Positions 43,753 through 52,702 of a DNA stretch of 64,000 nt are shown piece after piece. A model generated the notes under the pieces. The model saw nothing but the letters and a program-made list of their open reading frames with translations. It made no database searches and was not told the origin of the DNA. How positions within the stretch are numbered: the stretch's first letter is position 1; every line of letters starts with the position of its first letter. The stretch comes from Nocardia brasiliensis IFM 10847 (GTDB taxonomy: Bacteria; Actinomycetota; Actinomycetes; Mycobacteriales; Mycobacteriaceae): contig NZ_BAUA01000049.1 of NCBI RefSeq assembly GCF_000710915.1, positions 24,633-88,632 on the forward strand, in the 5' to 3' direction. The translations under genes were made by a program, and so were the position numbers.

Positions 43753-44308
43753 GGTCCGGCGGGCGGTCGAGGATGATCGCCGAGGCGCGGGCCAGCACTT
43801 CGTCCCGGGTGCGGCCGTTGTGGTCGGCGACGAGGAACTGGTTGCCGATGGCCGCGCAGAAGGCGAGCAGGCTGCGCGCCTCGATCTCGTCCGGATCGTC
43901 GCAGAAAGTGCCGATCGTGCTGCGCAGCAAGGCCATCCGCCGGTTGTCCACCCGACGCAGACGTTCGGCCACCGCCTCGTCGCGGCGAGCCCAATCGCGG
44001 ATCGCCAGGTCGATGGCCAGCAGCCGCTCCCTCGACAGCGTCAATTGCCCGGCCAGCACGATCTTGACGCGCGGATCGTCCTCGTCTTCGACCCGGGCGA
44101 GCACGTCATCGATGCTCTCCCGTTCCCAGGTGTCCAGCATCTCTTCCAGCAGTGCGTTGCGATCGGCGAAGTATCCGTAGAAGCCGCCCTTGGTCACGCC
44201 GAGCGCCTTGGCCAGCACCTCGATGCGCACCGCGGCTACACCGCGCGCGGCCAGCGTCTGCAACCCCTGCTCGATCCACGCCTGGCGTGGCGTGCGGGCC
44301 ACGGCCAC
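43733..44308 (-). CDS. TetR-family regulator
   Basis: This 191-residue regulator has a TetR helix-turn-helix (WIEQGLQTLAARGVAAVRIE, LAKALGVTKGGFYGYF). Its C-terminal domain begins RNALLEEMLDTWERES, as in TetR_C-type repressors. GTG 44308 is preceded by GGAG; GTG 44302 is another option. The gene is divergent from a VOC protein gene, and the space between holds a perfect inverted repeat, so autoregulation and control of the VOC gene are likely. Confidence 0.88.
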   Translation of the reverse strand: MAVARTPRQAWIEQGLQTLAARGVAAVRIEVLAKALGVTKGGFYGYFADRNALLEEMLDTWERESIDDVLARVEDEDDPRVKIVLAGQLTLSRERLLAIDLAIRDWARRDEAVAERLRRVDNRRMALLRSTIGTFCDDPDEIEARSLLAFCAAIGNQFLVADHNGRTRDEVLARASAIILDRPPDRPSPGS

Positions 44309-44338
44309 CTCGCAACTCCTCACTCGACTTCTCCGCTG

Positions 44339-44354
44339 TATACGTGACCGTATA
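44339..44354. promoter_or_regulatory. Inverted repeat TATACG-TGAC-CGTATA, TetR operator candidate
   Basis: A perfect 6-bp inverted repeat with a 4-base spacer lies between the divergent TetR and VOC genes, 30 bases from each start. It is AT-rich against a high-GC background, as operators and -10 regions are. Confidence 0.6.
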
Positions 44355-44384
44355 TCAACGCCGGACTGTGGCAAGGTCGCAAGG

Positions 44385-44738
44385 ATGACGAATCGCTGGG
44401 TCGGTGTGACCATCGACTGCTTGGACGTGGAGACGGTGGCCGAGTTCTGGAGCACGCTGCTGGGTCGCCCGCGCGGACTGTCCCGTCCGGGATGGGTGTA
44501 TCTCGGCGACCGTGACGACCCGCTACCGCGCCTCGTATTCCAGCCCGTGCGCACGCCGAAGCGGGAGAAGGTCCGGCTGCACCTCGACGTCGCGGTCGAC
44601 GATATCGAGCAGGGCATCGCCCAGGTCGTCGCGCTCGGCGGCCGCGAGACCGGCGAGCGGCACGAATACGACCAAGGGGTGGTGGTCGTCCTCGCCGATC
44701 CCGAGGACCACGAGTTCTGCTTGGTCCAGTACTACTGA
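44385..44738 (+). CDS. VOC/glyoxalase-like protein
   Basis: This 117-residue vicinal-oxygen-chelate domain has VTIDCLDVETVAEFWSTLLG at the start and HLDVAVDDIEQGIAQVVALGG plus LADPEDHEFCLVQYY in the second half. This is the pattern of small actinobacterial glyoxalase-like or bleomycin-resistance-like proteins. It may bind or sequester a small molecule. An AAGG ribosome site precedes the ATG. Divergent control by the TetR gene is likely. Confidence 0.85.
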   Translation: MTNRWVGVTIDCLDVETVAEFWSTLLGRPRGLSRPGWVYLGDRDDPLPRLVFQPVRTPKREKVRLHLDVAVDDIEQGIAQVVALGGRETGERHEYDQGVVVVLADPEDHEFCLVQYY

Positions 44739-44815
44739 GCCGACGGTCGGCAACCGGTCATCCCGCGATCACCGCAGGTTCAGGGCATGGCCGGAACCCG
44801 CTGTTACCGTCGGAC

Positions 44816-45835
44816 ATGACCTCCGAAGTGATCGCCAAGGCGAATTACCCCGGCGGAGCTGCGGTAGCCAGACGCTCGCCCGCGGATCGCGTGCGCGGTG
44901 CGACCGAGCTGCTGCTTTCTGCGTTACCGTCCGCCGCGGTGCTGACCGTGCTGCTCTACGGACTCGGCCGTGCGGTCGGCGTCGGCTTTCCCGGCGCGCT
45001 CGCCGCCGCGTGGTTCATGGTCTGCGCGGTCTGGAGCGCGGCGCGATTCCTGGTCCCCGACCAGCGCTGGTTGTTGCGGATCTTCGGGCTGCGGCCACCC
45101 ACCGAGGAGGAACAACTCCGGCTGACGCCCGCCTGGGAGAACGCCGCGCACAAGGTAGGAGTGCCCGCCGCGGCCGCCACGTTGTGGGTCAAGGACGCGG
45201 ACCGGCAGTTCCTGGTGCCCGACCGGATGATCACCGTGCCGCCCGAATCCCTGCAGCGGCTCCGGCCCGCGGAACTCGAGGCCGTGCTCGTGCACCAACT
45301 CGCGCAACGGGTCCAGGGGCGATTGACGTTCTGGCAACTGATCTTCCGGCACTACAACCTGCCCGTCGTCTGGTTCGAACGGGCGTTGACGTCAGGCGTC
45401 GGTCTCAGCGCGATCGGCGAGGCGATCGCCCAGCCGATGCCCGCGCGCGGCGCCCGCGTCTTCTCCGTCGGCTGGACCGTGTTCAGCCGTGTCCTCGTCG
45501 CCTGTCCTGCCGTCGCGGCGGCCACCGTGATCATCGGCCTCGCACCGGCGTTGCTGCTGCGCCTGCTGCCCGAAGTGGCGGCGCTCGCATCGCGGCCGAT
45601 CGCCGACCGCATCGAATACCGGACCGACCAGATCACCGTCGATCTGGGCTACGGCCCGGAACTCGGCGGCATCCTGCAGTACCAGCACGTCCCCGAGCCT
45701 GCCCAGAACCTCCCCGATCTCCTTTCGGTTTCCCAGTTCTCGCTGCGCACGCCGCCCGCCAAACGAATCGGCCGCATCCGCGATCGACTCGACGAACTGG
45801 CGCGACGCTGGAACCCCATCGTGCCCCGTCCCTGA
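44816..45835 (+). CDS. M48-like membrane protein with degenerate metal site
   Basis: This 339-residue protein has two N-terminal membrane helices, a central domain with ELEAVLVHQLAQRVQGR, and two more helices around residues 215-265. The context and spacing match HtpX/M48 peptidases (ELEAVLAHELAH), but HExxH has become HQLAQ, so zinc catalysis is improbable. It may be a pseudo-peptidase with a binding role. Codon use is normal, so the gene is probably expressed. Neighbours give no operon clue. Confidence 0.65.
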   Translation: MTSEVIAKANYPGGAAVARRSPADRVRGATELLLSALPSAAVLTVLLYGLGRAVGVGFPGALAAAWFMVCAVWSAARFLVPDQRWLLRIFGLRPPTEEEQLRLTPAWENAAHKVGVPAAAATLWVKDADRQFLVPDRMITVPPESLQRLRPAELEAVLVHQLAQRVQGRLTFWQLIFRHYNLPVVWFERALTSGVGLSAIGEAIAQPMPARGARVFSVGWTVFSRVLVACPAVAAATVIIGLAPALLLRLLPEVAALASRPIADRIEYRTDQITVDLGYGPELGGILQYQHVPEPAQNLPDLLSVSQFSLRTPPAKRIGRIRDRLDELARRWNPIVPRP

Positions 45836-45952
45836 ACCCGGCCCCTTTTGCGGGCTCTGTCGGCTGAGTGAACGACTGTCGGGGCCGGGGCTGCGGCACG
45901 AGAATCGGGGGGACAGCATGGCGCGGACAGGGGTCGAGGGGAAGGTGGGGCT

Positions 45953-48271
45953 GTGCAGCTCACTCGAGGGCAGAATATGCCGCTGCCGACGACCGCTTTC
46001 ACGGTTCGACTGCGGGTGGATCACGGGGAGGGTCCGATCGATGTGCGCGCGGTCGTGTTCCCGGAGGACGCCGCCGCTGCGGTCGACGTGCTGTCCGACG
46101 GTGCCAAGATTTCGGGAATCCATTTGTCGGGCAGCGATATCGAGTTCGACCTCGCCGAGTTGAACGGCGTGCTGCGCGTAGTGGTGCTCCTCAGCGACCG
46201 CGACACCGTGCCGCCGGTGGAACTCGTCGCGGTCGACGGCTCGGGTCAACCGCTGGTCGAGTTCTCGATGCCCGCGACCGCCGGAGACCGGGCGACGATC
46301 GCCTGCGAGATCTATCTACGCCAGCAGCAATGGCGGATCCGTGCCGTCGGCCAAGGTTATCGTGGTGGGATAGCCGCAGCCGCAGCCGATTTGGGCTTCA
46401 CCGCGGACACCCCCGAACGGCGGGGCCCGACGCCTGCCCCGTCGGCCGACGCCCTGCCCGACCTGCGACACACGGTGGCGGAACTGCAACGAACCGCGGC
46501 CGCCCACCCAGAACTGCTGCCCGACTTGGCCGCTGGGCTGATCGAACTCACCAGGCGACTCGACGCCGACGGCGAAACCGTCGAAGCCGCCCTGACTTCC
46601 GAGCGAGCCGTGGCGGTGCTGGCGAAACTGTCCGCCGACCAACCGGGCGAGTTCGAGGGTTCGTGGGCGATCGAACTGTGCAATCTGGGCGTCTATCTGT
46701 TCGAGCTCGACCGCTTCGACACCGCGCTCGAACACACCCGGCACTCGGCCGAGATCCTGGAGCGCCTCGCCGCCACGGACCCGGACCGCTATCTCGGACC
46801 ACTCGCGACCGCACTGTCGAACCTCTCGTATCGGCTGGTCGACGTCGGCCGTGCGACCGAGGCGCTGGGGCCGGTCCAGCGCAGCGCGCAACTACGTGAG
46901 CACCTGGCTGCGCGGGACCCCGACACCCATCTGCAGGATCTCGTGGTGACGATGGTGTCGTTGCGTGGCCTGCTGGCGCGGATCGGGCACATCGAGCAAG
47001 CGATCGAGATCGCCTACCGGACAGCACAACTCACCGAACAGCTCGGTGACGGGCAGGTCGGCTCCCTGGTTGCCCGCCTCAACGCGCTCGACCAGTTGGT
47101 CACGGTATTGATCAGGTTGGGCCGCCCCGAGGACGCGATCGAACCGGCGCGCAACTGGGTCGCCGTCGCCGAACAGCTCGCCGCCGCAAACCCGGTGTTC
47201 CGCTCCGCCCACGCGAAGGCACTCGATCAACTGGCCGCGGCGCTCGACGAGTCCGGTTTGCTCGCGGAATCGGTGCTGGAAAATCATCGCTGTGTCGCCC
47301 TCTACGCCCAGCTGGCAGCCGAGGAGCCGCAACGCTATCGCGCCGAGTACGCCTTGGCATCGATGCGATTGGGATTGCGGCTGGAAGAGAACGGCGATCC
47401 CGACACCGCACTGGCACCGGCACGGCGTGCGGTCGAAGTATTCGAAAGCCTTGCCGCCGAGGACCCTTCGACCTATCGGCACCAATTCGCCTTGGCGCTG
47501 CACAATCTCATCGCACCGCTCGACAGCAGTGGGCGGGCCGACGAAGCATTGCGCGCCGCCCGCCAGGTCGTGCAGATCCGAGACGAGCTCGCCAGAGCGA
47601 ACCCGACCGGGCTTGTCGACCTGAGTTATTCACTGAACAACCTCGCCATTCTGCTCGGCGCGGTGGACAACACCGAGGCGATCGCCTGCGCACAGCGCGC
47701 CGTCGCACTGCTCGAACGATCGCCCGGCACCGACGACAACCAGCTCGACATCATGGCCAGAGCGTTGGAGACGCTCGCGAATCGACTCGACCACGGCGGT
47801 TTTCACGCCGAAGCCGTCGGTCCCGCCCAGCGCTCGGTGGCTTGCTTCGAAAAGCTCGCCGTGGCACGGCCGGGCCCGTCCGGCGACCTGGCCCGCGCCC
47901 TGACGAACTTCAGCAACAAGCTCTCCGCCAACGACATGCACAACGAGGCACTGGCGGCAGCACAGCGCGCCACCGCGCTGCTGGAGCAACTGGCCGCCGT
48001 CCAACCGGCCGCCTACACCCAATCACTCGCCTTCGCGCTGCACACCCTGGGCGCCCGGCTGGCCGTGCTCGGCCGCCTCACCGAAGCTTTGGTCCCGGCT
48101 CAGCGCGCCGTCGATATCTTCGAACGACTAGCCGCCGCACACCCTTCCGTGCACGCCGGCCACCTCGCGACCACCCTCGACAACCTCGCCCGCATGCACC
48201 GAAACCTGGGACACCACCGCGAAGCGACCGAGGCCGCGCACCGCGCCGAGGCGGCCCGTCGCCCACGATGA
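45953..48271 (+). CDS. TerD-domain protein with tetratricopeptide repeats
   Basis: This 772-residue protein begins, from GTG 45953, with a TerD-like domain (QLTRGQNMPLPT, LSGSDIEFDLAELNGVLRVVV, EIYLRQQQWRIRAVGQGY, to about residue 140). About 600 residues of tetratricopeptide repeats follow, with units of roughly 50 residues of the AVALLERLAAxxPxxY and ALAxxLxNLAxRLxxxGRxxEAL type. TerD domains bind calcium and occur in tellurite/stress and phage-defence-linked operons; the repeats suggest a signalling scaffold. It appears to be a single-gene unit. Confidence 0.8.
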   Translation: MQLTRGQNMPLPTTAFTVRLRVDHGEGPIDVRAVVFPEDAAAAVDVLSDGAKISGIHLSGSDIEFDLAELNGVLRVVVLLSDRDTVPPVELVAVDGSGQPLVEFSMPATAGDRATIACEIYLRQQQWRIRAVGQGYRGGIAAAAADLGFTADTPERRGPTPAPSADALPDLRHTVAELQRTAAAHPELLPDLAAGLIELTRRLDADGETVEAALTSERAVAVLAKLSADQPGEFEGSWAIELCNLGVYLFELDRFDTALEHTRHSAEILERLAATDPDRYLGPLATALSNLSYRLVDVGRATEALGPVQRSAQLREHLAARDPDTHLQDLVVTMVSLRGLLARIGHIEQAIEIAYRTAQLTEQLGDGQVGSLVARLNALDQLVTVLIRLGRPEDAIEPARNWVAVAEQLAAANPVFRSAHAKALDQLAAALDESGLLAESVLENHRCVALYAQLAAEEPQRYRAEYALASMRLGLRLEENGDPDTALAPARRAVEVFESLAAEDPSTYRHQFALALHNLIAPLDSSGRADEALRAARQVVQIRDELARANPTGLVDLSYSLNNLAILLGAVDNTEAIACAQRAVALLERSPGTDDNQLDIMARALETLANRLDHGGFHAEAVGPAQRSVACFEKLAVARPGPSGDLARALTNFSNKLSANDMHNEALAAAQRATALLEQLAAVQPAAYTQSLAFALHTLGARLAVLGRLTEALVPAQRAVDIFERLAAAHPSVHAGHLATTLDNLARMHRNLGHHREATEAAHRAEAARRPR

Positions 48272-48686
48272 CGCCACTCGGCAATCCTGCGTCCCGGCCA
48301 GCCGATGTCCATACTCGGCTTACTCACGAACTCTGCCCGGGAGTCTGTTTGCGCGGTCGCCCGCCATGGCCTGGGCGGCAGGCATTCCATTCATCGATGG
48401 TCTCGGGCAGCCAGCCGCGGGTGGTGCCACGGGGCACGGTGCCGTCGGCGTTTAGCGGTCCGAATCATGTTGCAAGCCTCGATGTCTCGGAGATCGCCGC
48501 GACGCGCTCCTGCGCCGGTAGCCGGGCGTCGACCCACGACACCGAGTCGTCATCGGATCTGTGGTACACCAAATCTATTGACGGTCAAGAGTTCTCATTC
48601 ACGGCTACGACCGAACCGTACTGTTCGCAGTGGCCCGGTAGGTTTGGCGCATGGCTGAGGTCACCGCACAGCAGAAACCGACCCGG
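48272..48686. other. Intergenic region without a recognisable gene
   Basis: These 415 bases have lower G/C than the flanking genes and no frame with actinobacterial codon bias. Both neighbours end here (convergent), so a terminator is expected, but no strong hairpin stood out. Confidence 0.4.
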
Positions 48687-49139
48687 TCAGGGCTGTTCGG
48701 GATCGATTCTGCGCGGCTTCCCTACGCGCCGGATCCCGGCGGCCGGGGCGTCGGCGGCTCGTTTTCGTCGCAGGGCGGCGAGATCGACGACACTCGCGTC
48801 CTGCTCGCCCGCGTCGTCTCCGGCGGGGTCTGCGTCGACCGGCCATTCCCCGGTTTCGCGCTGCAGTTCCGATCGCATGACGGGTCTGGTCGGGGCGGGG
48901 TCGAAGACCGTCCCCGGGGCCTGCCACGGTTTGCGCGCAGGTTCACCCGCGTCGTGTTTCATGCGCCGCGGGCGGTGCGGCAGCCGGATCAGCTTCGACT
49001 CGCCATCGCCGGCTTCGGGCTGATCGGTCCCGGCCGCCCGTAGGCCTTCCAGTTTCCTGCGTACCCGTTCCACTGCGTCGAGCCTGTCTTCGCCGGGTCC
49101 CGGCGGGGATCCCCGCTCCGGCTCGTCCCGGTCCGACAT
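48687..49139 (-). CDS. Hypothetical charged protein
   Basis: This 150-residue hydrophilic protein starts MSDRDEPERGSPPGPGEDR. It has one helical segment (LDAVERVRRKLEGLRAAG), then low-complexity Asp/Glu/Arg/Pro sequence with short LIRLPHRPRRMKH and VVDLAALRRKRAADA basic patches. It is probably disordered in part. No domain was recognised. The overlapping plus-strand frames have poorer codon bias. Confidence 0.5.
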   Translation of the reverse strand: MSDRDEPERGSPPGPGEDRLDAVERVRRKLEGLRAAGTDQPEAGDGESKLIRLPHRPRRMKHDAGEPARKPWQAPGTVFDPAPTRPVMRSELQRETGEWPVDADPAGDDAGEQDASVVDLAALRRKRAADAPAAGIRRVGKPRRIDPEQP

Positions 49140-49308
49140 CGTCCTAGCAACCCGTGGGTGCGACGACACCCGTCGGCACCGCGGATCGAGCCCTGAAGAT
49201 TTTCCTGATTGCGTCACTCACGCCCGTATTCTCTCTCAGGACGTCCGGGCGTGTCGCCCACCCTCGGATTCCGGGCGCGATCGCAGGTCTTGCGGCGAAG
49301 ACCTCCCG

Positions 49309-49553
49309 TGCTTTCCGAGTACCCCGGGAGGCGCCACCGCGGTTGCGTTCACCCTGGCCCCGGCCGCCGCGAACGCTTCGCCGGGCAGCGGCGCGGGTTG
49401 GGACCGCCCGATCCCGCCCGCGAGCCCGCCTGCTCGGCCATCCGGCCGACCCTCGACGGTTTCGCGGCCTCCGTCTACGACAACGCGGTCCTGCACAACA
49501 TCGTCATCCCGCCGATCAACCTGGTGCAGCGCGCCGTATGCCAGGATCGCTGA
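49309..49553 (+). pseudogene. Possible remnant of a small secreted protein
   Basis: One frame gives a signal-peptide-like GATAVAFTLAPAAANA followed by SPGSGAGWDRPIPPAS. A different frame then gives TLDGFAASVYDNAVLHN and PINLVQRAVCQDR up to a stop at 49553. The two parts together look like one small secreted actinobacterial protein broken by a frameshift near 49430. No convincing start is seen. This could also be chance in a very GC-rich stretch. Confidence 0.25.
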
Positions 49554-49686
49554 CCCGGTCCATTCGAACACCCCGGCCGCGCAGGCCGGTTCGCTTCCGT
49601 CCGACGGCCCGCCTGAAAATGATTGGCAGCGTGCGCTTTCCAGCAATTACGCCACCGGCTCAACCGGGATGGTGGACTATTCGAGC

Positions 49687-50178
49687 ATGACGGGGGACGC
49701 TCCGGAACCGGCACCACGCGCACAAGCGACGACCGCGCAGATGACTGCGATGCGGGGTCAGGTCGACCAGTTGGTCGAAGAGGCACCCCGGCAAGGCAGG
49801 CAAGCCCGCGACTGGGCGAGATTTTGGAACACCACCCACATCGTGCTCGGCTTCCCCGCCGCGGTGCTCGCGGCCGTCTCCGGGGCCACCGGGCTGGCCT
49901 CCGCCGATCTTCGCGTACCCGCCGCCCTGCTCGCGCTGATTTCCGCGGGCCTGTCCGCAGGCGCAGGTTTCCTGCGCAGTGACGTCCGCGCCGCCGCGAA
50001 CTCCAGCCGCAAACGTGGCTGGCGCGCACTGGAAGCAGAAGCCCGCCTGGTCCAAGTCCAGGAAGCGTACGCAGACCCACCCGCCCTGTACGCAGCCCTG
50101 CGCCGACTCCTGGAGCAGCGCAACGCGGTGACGGCGCACAATTCCGACTCCGGCCCGGACCCGAGACCCACCGGCTGA
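49687..50178 (+). CDS. Two-helix membrane protein, SLATT-like
   Basis: This protein of about 163 residues (169 from ATG 49669) has a short coiled N-terminus (TAQMTAMRGQVDQLVEEA), two adjacent transmembrane helices (HIVLGFPAAVLAAVSGATGL and ALLALISAGLSAGAGFL) and a helical C-terminus (RGWRALEAEARLVQVQEAY). The layout, helix pair plus cytosolic coiled coil, resembles SLATT-domain proteins, which are often linked to nucleotide-sensing conflict systems. No such partner gene is visible here, and the match is by architecture only. Confidence 0.6.
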   Translation: MTGDAPEPAPRAQATTAQMTAMRGQVDQLVEEAPRQGRQARDWARFWNTTHIVLGFPAAVLAAVSGATGLASADLRVPAALLALISAGLSAGAGFLRSDVRAAANSSRKRGWRALEAEARLVQVQEAYADPPALYAALRRLLEQRNAVTAHNSDSGPDPRPTG

Positions 50179-50250
50179 GGTTCGCCGCGCCTGGTGATCG
50201 AAACGTGCCGGAGGGGGTATTGCGAGTCGACCTACTAGAGGAGGTTGCTC

Positions 50251-50406
50251 ATGCATCGCGCGAACGAGGTCGACGACAACGAAACGGACGAACCGAAGGG
50301 CGGACGGCCGGGCCCTACCGATGAGGGGCGCGACGGGGGGATGGCGACACGGGAGATCGCACCCGAGTTGACCGAGACCGAAGGGGCACAGGAACCCCCG
50401 GACTGA
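50251..50406 (+). CDS. Small acidic hypothetical protein
   Basis: This 51-residue frame starts MHRANEVDDNETDEP with a strong GAGGAGG ribosome site at correct spacing, and ends QEPPD. It is rich in Asp, Glu, Gly and Pro and likely unstructured. It follows the SLATT-like gene by about 70 bases on the same strand. The ribosome site is the main support. Confidence 0.5.
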   Translation: MHRANEVDDNETDEPKGGRPGPTDEGRDGGMATREIAPELTETEGAQEPPD

Positions 50407-50563
50407 GCCAGGCACAGCGTCCTGCGACCGGGTCCGTCTCGCGGCACCCCGTCGATCCGGGTTGACCTCGATCGATATCGGGGGTTTCCCGGATCCCGCG
50501 ACCGGTCGTGGCTACCTACGCTGAAAACTCCATCTCGACTTTCGGAAGGGCGGGCCGAAAATC

Positions 50564-51280
50564 ATGTCCGAGCAGATCATCGACGGTTCCCGAGCGCTGC
50601 GCGGCACCGCGGCCGGCGTGCTCGCCGTGCTGGGCAGTCTCTGCGCGATCGCCGCCGGAATGATCCAGTGGCGGCAGGACATTCCGCGCGGCGATGCCCT
50701 CGACGTCTTGGCCTACGTCGAGGGCCGACCGTGGTTTCTCGCCGCATACCTCGGCATCATCGGCATGATCTGCTGGGCGGTCGCGTTGTCGACGGCCGGC
50801 CGGGCGCTGGCCGATCCCAACGCCCGTGCGCTCGCACGGATGGTCGATCCCATCATGTTCATCGGTGTCGCGGTGTTCTCGGTCGATTACGCCCACGACG
50901 GGGTCACGACCGGCGTGCTGGCCCGGCAGTGGGCCGACGGCGACCGCACGGCGGCGCAAGCGCAGGCCGCTTACCAGGTCGTCGAAGTCCTCGTCGGCGG
51001 GACGACCATGCTCGCCCATGTCCTGATCGGGTCGGCGCTCACCGGCTACGCCGTCGCGCTACTGCGCAGCCGCCAGTTCTCCCCCACGATGTGCTGGTCC
51101 GGAATCGTGCTCTCGTTCGGCTGGTTCGCCGGCGGGTCGGCGCTGTTCCTGCGACTGCCGGGAGCCGGATTCGAATTCTTGCTCCCGTTCACCAGCGCGA
51201 TGACGATCTGGCTCGCAGTGCTGGGAATCATGTTGCTGCGCAAGGTACCCAGCGGTGCGGACCGGCCGGTCGAAACGTAA
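50564..51280 (+). CDS. Integral membrane protein with six helices
   Basis: This 238-residue protein has about six transmembrane segments (AGVLAVLGSLCAIAAGMI, LAAYLGIIGMICWAVAL, a central VDPIMFIGVAVFSVDYAHDG, and three more). The pattern resembles DUF4386-type proteins, but I cannot name a function. A good GGAAGG site stands before the ATG at 50564. It is convergent with the ATP synthase membrane-subunit operon. Confidence 0.7.
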   Translation: MSEQIIDGSRALRGTAAGVLAVLGSLCAIAAGMIQWRQDIPRGDALDVLAYVEGRPWFLAAYLGIIGMICWAVALSTAGRALADPNARALARMVDPIMFIGVAVFSVDYAHDGVTTGVLARQWADGDRTAAQAQAAYQVVEVLVGGTTMLAHVLIGSALTGYAVALLRSRQFSPTMCWSGIVLSFGWFAGGSALFLRLPGAGFEFLLPFTSAMTIWLAVLGIMLLRKVPSGADRPVET

Positions 51281-51438
51281 GAGCTCGTCACCGGCGGGCC
51301 GGTCCGTCCGCACGGCCGGAAGAGGCCGACTTCGCCGTACTCAAAACTGCGGCGAAATCGGCCGGTTGCCGGTCGATCAACCGCGCCGATGTCGGGTCGA
51401 CCATGGCGAACTCACGCAGCCGTGCCAGAACTCCATCT

Positions 51439-51936
51439 TCAGCGCATTGCCTCCAGTTCATCGAGGAAGCGGTCGGCGGCGGCGGTTTTGGCTCGGGGGG
51501 CGGTGAAGTGGGTGCGTACTTGTTGTTCGGTGCGGGTCAGGACGGCGGTGTGCAAGGTGGTGCGGAGTTCACGGGTCAGTTCGGTGCGTAGGCGGGCCAG
51601 GCGTGCGTGGCCGGAACTGTGCTGCCGTAGCGCTTCCGCTTCGGCGGCTGCTTGTGATTCTGCGAGGATGTGGACGGCGTCGGTGTGCGCGTCGTGTTCG
51701 AGATGCCTTGCGGCGATGGCGATTTGCGCCATCGCCGCCTCATCCGCCTCGGCCGCCGCGACGACCCGGTTCGCTGCCCGCTCACTGTCCACCAGTTGTG
51801 CTCGAACCACGTTCTGCGCCTTCGCCATCGCGGTGGACAACGGCGGCACAACCCATTTGACGAGCACCCATACGATGACCGCGAAACCGAACAGCTGACT
51901 CAGGAAAACCGGCCAGTCCCAGACGATGTCGTGCAA
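51439..51936 (-). CDS. ATP synthase b'-like subunit, AtpH without its delta half
   Basis: This 165-residue protein has one N-terminal membrane helix (QLFGFAVIVWVLVKWVVPPL) and a long amphipathic helix, the peripheral stalk b fold. It is similar throughout to the N-terminal b-like part of the mycobacterial b-delta fusion AtpH and stops at DRFLDELEAMR, just where that fusion passes into its delta domain. The delta half is absent. A +1 frame after the stop stays open for about 50 codons (LARLREFAMVDPTSARL) but does not look like delta. It is the last gene of an isolated F0 operon. Confidence 0.8.
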   Translation of the reverse strand: MHDIVWDWPVFLSQLFGFAVIVWVLVKWVVPPLSTAMAKAQNVVRAQLVDSERAANRVVAAAEADEAAMAQIAIAARHLEHDAHTDAVHILAESQAAAEAEALRQHSSGHARLARLRTELTRELRTTLHTAVLTRTEQQVRTHFTAPRAKTAAADRFLDELEAMR

Positions 51937-51942
51937 CTGCGG

Positions 51943-52413
51943 CTACCTCCTTCCGACCTGGGCCGGGTCCGCGATGACGCGATCGGCGAGCGTCCGGGCG
52001 AGCGGTTCGACGCTGTCGTGCAGTTGCGCGCCGATCCGCTCGGCCTCGGCGCGCAACTCGACGGCCGCCCGGGCCACCATGGCATCCGCCTCTTCCTGTG
52101 CCCCGGCTTTCCGCTGCGCGATCAGCGAACGCCCTTGCGCCCGGGCTTGTTTCCGGATCGCGGCGGCCGCGCCTTCGGCCTCGGCGAGCGCCGACCGATA
52201 GCGCTGGTCGACCTCGGCGCGCAGTGTCGCGGCCGTCCGCTCATCCGCTTCGGTCTTGGCGACCCGCGCCTCGCGTTCTTCCATTGCCCGATTGATCGGC
52301 GGTATCACGAAGCGCCAGATGACGCCGAGCACGGTCACGAAGATGAGCAATTCGGCGAAGAAGGTGCCGTTGGGGAGCAGGAAGTTCTCTCCGGCAGTGT
52401 TTTTCGTCGACAT
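51943..52413 (-). CDS. atpF: ATP synthase subunit b
   Basis: This 156-residue peripheral stalk subunit has a single N-terminal helix (FFAELLIFVTVLGVIWRFVIPPI) and a long charged coiled helix (REARVAKTEADERTAATL). It would dimerise with the b'-like protein six bases downstream. It is preceded by the c subunit gene. Length is near the family norm. Confidence 0.88.
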   Translation of the reverse strand: MSTKNTAGENFLLPNGTFFAELLIFVTVLGVIWRFVIPPINRAMEEREARVAKTEADERTAATLRAEVDQRYRSALAEAEGAAAAIRKQARAQGRSLIAQRKAGAQEEADAMVARAAVELRAEAERIGAQLHDSVEPLARTLADRVIADPAQVGRR

Positions 52414-52420
52414 GTCGCGC

Positions 52421-52702
<282 letters not shown>

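Noticed and set aside
45965..46900. CRISPR array or tandem DNA repeat in the TerD-TPR gene
   Set aside because: The periodicity is at protein level (about 50-residue TPR units) with divergent DNA; there are no identical repeats with spacers.
48651..49043. Plus-strand gene opposite the hypothetical protein at 48687-49139
   Set aside because: Its codon bias and amino-acid composition are poorer than those of the minus-strand frame, and it has no recognisable domain.
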